Below are positions 61,190 through 64,000 of a stretch of DNA of 64,000 nt, piece by piece (positions within the stretch are counted from its first letter, which is position 1; the number at the start of each line of letters is the position of its first letter). The stretch is taken from assembly GCF_040834005.1 (NCBI RefSeq), contig NZ_CP162129.1, positions 1,655,501 to 1,719,500 on the forward strand, in the 5' to 3' direction. The DNA comes from Paenibacillus sp. PL2-23. GTDB lineage: Bacteria; Bacillota; Bacilli; Paenibacillales; Paenibacillaceae. The translations under genes were made by a program, and so were the position numbers. The notes below the pieces were generated by a model, which was not told where the DNA came from, made no database searches, and saw only the letters and a program-made list of their open reading frames with translations.

Positions 61190-63124
61190 GTGAGCATTAA
61201 AGTAGCGTTCCCGGACGGAGCCATCCGAGAATATGAGGCCGGGACAACAATTGAAGACGTCGCGGGATCCATTAGCCCAGGGCTGAAGAAAAACGCGATC
61301 GCAGGCAAGCTGGACGGCAAGGTGGTCGATGTGTATACACCCATCGTGAAGGATGCCGCTATCGAGATTGTAACCGTTGATTCGGTAGACGGACTGGAGG
61401 TGTACCGTCATAGTACGGCGCATCTGCTGGCTCAGGCGTTGAAGCGGATTTATGGCGAAACAACCGTCAAGCTGGGCATCGGCCCCGTTATTGAGGACGG
61501 CTTCTATTATGATATCGATATGGAGCAATCGCTGACTCCGGATGATCTGGCCGCAATCGAGAAGGAAATGGGCAAGATTGTCAATGAGAACCTGGATATC
61601 CGCCGCAGAGTTGTTGGCCGCAGTGAGGCCATCGCAATCTTTGAGGAGCTGGGGGATAACCTGAAGCTTGAGCTTATCCGCGATTTGCCGGAGGACTCGG
61701 AGCTTACCATCTATGATCAAGGCGAGTTTTTTGACCTGTGCCGCGGGCCGCATCTGCCGTCCACTGGGCGCATCAAGGCGTTTAAGCTGCTGAGCGTTGC
61801 GGGGGCCTATTGGAGAGGCGACTCCAAAAACAAAATGCTGCAGCGCATCTACGGAACCGCCTTTCCCAAAAAAGCGCAGCTGGATGAGCATCTTCATTTC
61901 CTGGAGGAAGCGAAGAAGCGCGATCACCGCAAGCTGGGACGCGAGCTGAAGACGTTCACCTTCTCTCGCGAGGTTGGCCAGGGCTTGCCGTTATGGCTTC
62001 CGCATGGCTCCAAAATCCGCAGAACAATGGAGCGTTACATTGTAGACATGGAGGAGCGTCTGGGCTATCAGCACGTCTATACGCCGGTGCTTGCCAACGT
62101 GGATCTATACAAAATTTCCGGACACTGGGAGCATTACAGCGAAGACATGTTCCCGGTCATGCAGATGGACAATGAGGAGCTTGTGCTTCGTCCCATGAAC
62201 TGCCCGCATCACATGATGGTGTTCAAGAGCGACATGCGCAGCTACCGTGATCTGCCGGTGCGCATCGCCGAGCTTGGCACGATGCACCGGTACGAAATGT
62301 CCGGCGCTTTGACAGGCCTGCACCGCGTGCGCGCCATGACCCTGAACGATGCGCATATCTTCTGCCGTCCTGACCAGATCAAAGAGGAGTTCGCACGTGT
62401 CGTCAACCTGATTCGCAAGGTATATGAGGACTTTGGCATCAAGGAGTACCGTTTCCGTCTGTCGTATCGGGACCCGCAGGATACGGAGAAATATTTTCAA
62501 AATGATGAAATGTGGGAAATGTCCCAGCGTATGCTGAGGGAGGTCGTAGAGGAGCTGGGCTTGCCATTCTTCGAGGCGGAAGGCGAAGCCGCGTTCTACG
62601 GACCGAAGCTGGACGTTCAGATCAAGACGGCGCTGGGCAAGGAAGAGACGCTCTCCACCGCGCAGCTGGACTTCCTGCTGCCTGAGCGCTTCGAGCTGGA
62701 GTATATCGGCGAGGACGGCAAGAAGCATCGCCCTGTCGTTATTCATCGGGGCATTATCAGCACCATGGAGCGTATGACGGCGTTCCTGCTGGAGAACTTC
62801 GCGGGCGCTCTGCCGCTCTGGCTGTCGCCAGTGCAAGCGAAGGTTATTCCGGTCTCCACCCACTATGAGGAGTACGCTCGCCAAGTGGCGGAGAAGCTGC
62901 AGGAAGCGGGTATCCGCGTAGAGAGCGACCTTCGCAACGAGAAGCTGGGCTACAAGATTCGGGAAGCGCAGCTGGAGAAAATGCCTTATATGCTCGTCGT
63001 CGGGGAAAACGAAATGCAGTCGGGCTCCGTATCTATCCGCAAACGGGGCGAAGGCGATATTGGCGCGAAGACGCTGGATGAGCTTATTACGTTCCTTCAG
63101 TCGCAGATCGCGGCCAAGGAATAA
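61190..63124 (+). CDS. thrS: Threonyl-tRNA synthetase
   Basis: A 644-residue class II synthetase: TGS domain (residues 1-64), editing domain ('[15 protein letters not shown]', '[13 protein letters not shown]'), catalytic core with zinc ligand C338 in 'RPMNCPHH' and motif 3 '[13 protein letters not shown]', and a C-terminal anticodon-binding domain. The start GTG at 61190 lies nine bases after AGGAGG and gives the usual '[10 protein letters not shown]' N-terminus; ATGs at 61181 and 61184 are too close to the site. It is controlled by the T-box leader. Confidence 0.96.
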   Translation: MSIKVAFPDGAIREYEAGTTIEDVAGSISPGLKKNAIAGKLDGKVVDVYTPIVKDAAIEIVTVDSVDGLEVYRHSTAHLLAQALKRIYGETTVKLGIGPVIEDGFYYDIDMEQSLTPDDLAAIEKEMGKIVNENLDIRRRVVGRSEAIAIFEELGDNLKLELIRDLPEDSELTIYDQGEFFDLCRGPHLPSTGRIKAFKLLSVAGAYWRGDSKNKMLQRIYGTAFPKKAQLDEHLHFLEEAKKRDHRKLGRELKTFTFSREVGQGLPLWLPHGSKIRRTMERYIVDMEERLGYQHVYTPVLANVDLYKISGHWEHYSEDMFPVMQMDNEELVLRPMNCPHHMMVFKSDMRSYRDLPVRIAELGTMHRYEMSGALTGLHRVRAMTLNDAHIFCRPDQIKEEFARVVNLIRKVYEDFGIKEYRFRLSYRDPQDTEKYFQNDEMWEMSQRMLREVVEELGLPFFEAEGEAAFYGPKLDVQIKTALGKEETLSTAQLDFLLPERFELEYIGEDGKKHRPVVIHRGIISTMERMTAFLLENFAGALPLWLSPVQAKVIPVSTHYEEYARQVAEKLQEAGIRVESDLRNEKLGYKIREAQLEKMPYMLVVGENEMQSGSVSIRKRGEGDIGAKTLDELITFLQSQIAAKE

Positions 63125-63185
63125 TGGATTACGCATAAAGCTTGTGCCATCTGGGCAATATTTCTCTGAGGAGGAGTTTGAACAG

Positions 63186-63734
63186 ATGGTTACAAGCTTT
63201 TTTCTTTGTGCAAGGAAATGGATAGGGATCGCCATAGCGCTAACGATCAGTCTGGAAGCAACCGCCTTGCAAAGCGCTGCCGCAGATGCCGCGGCTTATG
63301 AAGTTCTGGATGCCAAGGCGTCCGCGTCGAATGTCATTGAGGTTGTGGCCACCGGCTATACGGCGGGCGTAGAATCCACCGGGAAGAGACCGGGCCATCC
63401 CGGTTATGGCATTACGTATTCCGGCGTCAAGGTTCGGAGAGACCAGGTATCGACAATAGCAGCAGACCCTAAGCTGTTCCCGATCGGCACGCTGCTGTTC
63501 ATTCCCGGCTACGGCTACGGAGTGGTGGCGGACACTGGCTCAGCTATTAAAGGAAACCGCATCGATCTTTATTTCGATACAATTAGCGAGGTATACGAGC
63601 AGTGGGGCAAACGCAAGGTAGAGGTTCAGGTGCTGAGACGCGGCACCGGCAAGCTGACGGAAACGTGGCTGAACGACATTAACGAGGCCGTGGAGGTTGG
63701 CAAGTCGATTCCGCAATCGTACCTGGAATCGTAA
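63186..63734 (+). CDS. Secreted 3D-domain protein (YuiC/YocH-like)
   Basis: A 182-residue exported protein. The signal peptide is residues 1-33 (cleavage near AAADA-A). A 3D domain follows with the three conserved aspartates ('ADTG', 'IDLYFD'), as in lytic transglycosylase-like MltA/YuiC/YocH folds that act on peptidoglycan. '[28 protein letters not shown]' is the typical start of the domain. No LysM or other wall-binding domain is present. GAGGAGGAG lies nine bases before the ATG. Confidence 0.88.
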   Translation: MVTSFFLCARKWIGIAIALTISLEATALQSAAADAAAYEVLDAKASASNVIEVVATGYTAGVESTGKRPGHPGYGITYSGVKVRRDQVSTIAADPKLFPIGTLLFIPGYGYGVVADTGSAIKGNRIDLYFDTISEVYEQWGKRKVEVQVLRRGTGKLTETWLNDINEAVEVGKSIPQSYLES

Positions 63735-63735
63735 C

Positions 63736-63765
63736 GAATATTCGGGTGGGCCGGCACGCATAAGA
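63736..63765 (+). promoter_or_regulatory. Sigma-G-like promoter of the SASP-like gene
   Basis: CGAATA (63735-63740), 18 bases, CATAAGA (63759-63765), close to the forespore sigma-G pattern TGAATA-N17/18-CATACTA. Confidence 0.6.
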
Positions 63766-63810
63766 AGCCGGACGGGTGCCATACTAAACATCGACGGGGA
63801 GGTGACGACA

Positions 63811-63966
63811 ATGGCGAAAAACAAATACAACAAAGCCGCTCAAAACAACAAATTCAACGCTGAATTTGCTGAGGAGTTCAACCAGAACAACGCAGCGGGC
63901 AACCAGGCTGGCGCTAACCAAAAGGCGAACCAGGCTAACCAGAACAACCCAAACAATAACCAGTAG
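63811..63966 (+). CDS. Gamma-type small acid-soluble spore protein (SASP-like)
   Basis: A 51-residue, asparagine- and glutamine-rich, disordered peptide ('MAKNKYNKAAQNNKFNAEFAEEFNQNN...') without cysteine or tryptophan. The 'FNAEFAEEF' segment resembles the 'FGTEFASET' unit of gamma-type SASPs such as SspE, which are spore amino-acid reserves cut by the Gpr protease; only one such unit is present. GGGGAGG lies before the ATG. The sigma-G-like promoter upstream fits forespore expression. Confidence 0.75.
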   Translation: MAKNKYNKAAQNNKFNAEFAEEFNQNNAAGNQAGANQKANQANQNNPNNNQ

Positions 63967-64000
63967 CATTTTCTTTTGAGGATTCACCAATAGCATGTCG

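Noticed and set aside
1..64000. tRNA, rRNA or phage/integrative element
   Set aside because: No such gene, integrase or attachment duplication was recognised; only the tnpB element is mobile.

Overview
The window reads as a chromosomal segment of a spore-forming, aerobic Bacillales bacterium, most likely Paenibacillus or a close relative. The reasons: strong AGGAGG-type ribosome binding sites with frequent TTG/GTG starts; the Firmicute primosome genes dnaB and dnaI; the sporulation checkpoint gene sda, a ytxC gene and a gamma-type SASP-like gene; coproheme decarboxylase hemQ; a three-gene sdhCAB; S-box and T-box leaders; and several proteins with the copper-amine-oxidase-like stalk domain common in Paenibacillus. 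Menaquinone is apparently made by the futalosine route: mqnE and mqnC are both present, about 51 kb apart. The genus is an inference from gene content, not from a marker gene.

Layout. 1-8 kb: end of a stalk-domain protein, a thioredoxin, heme A synthase ctaA, a HEPN protein, an SDR, NifU, YuzB, an NDH-2-like flavoprotein, mqnE and an A-type Fe-S carrier. 8-13 kb: a complete Bce-type peptide-antibiotic sensing and detoxification module (regulator, kinase, ATPase, permease) with a BceR-like operator before the ATPase gene. 13-18 kb: a ferric-ion-type ABC importer operon with a PPP-family phosphatase, and a divergent LysR regulator. 18-23 kb is the accessory part: an SDR, a secreted protein behind TTTAAG direct repeats, an 8-bp microsatellite, a tnpB-only IS605-type element inserted in a small four-helix membrane protein gene, tandem hairpin repeats and a very G-rich tract. 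22.8-28.5 kb: a Fur-controlled siderophore uptake locus with an AraC/binding-domain fusion regulator, a small lipoprotein, an unusual stalk-domain/siderophore-binding fusion and two permeases, with no ATPase.

28.5-42.9 kb: phosphoesterase, topB, ATP-grasp protein, a DnaA-box cluster in front of sda, a YumC-type ferredoxin reductase, a Rex operator in front of ndh, hemQ, yuiB, dnaB-dnaI, yqzM and uvrC. 42.9-49 kb: a CPBP protease, a LysR and sdhCAB. 49-55.6 kb: a Fur-box MFS exporter with PadR, a YodB-like HxlR, an EamA transporter, histidinol phosphatase, a LysR and corA. 55.8-58.2 kb: a SAM-I riboswitch controlling metA-metI. 58.2-64 kb: a nested inverted repeat, mqnC, ytxC, a T-box leader with thrS, a 3D-domain protein and the SASP-like gene with a sigma-G-like promoter.

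How the genes work together. Much of the window concerns respiration and its cofactors (ctaA, hemQ, ndh, sdhCAB, mqnE/mqnC, Fe-S carriers), iron supply (three Fur boxes) and the link between replication and sporulation (dnaB, dnaI, DnaA boxes/sda, ytxC, SASP). No rRNA, tRNA or CRISPR array was found. The most unusual points are the exact in-frame gene interruption by the tnpB element, the stalk-domain/siderophore-binding fusion, the DnaA-sda checkpoint promoter, and several structured intergenic repeats.
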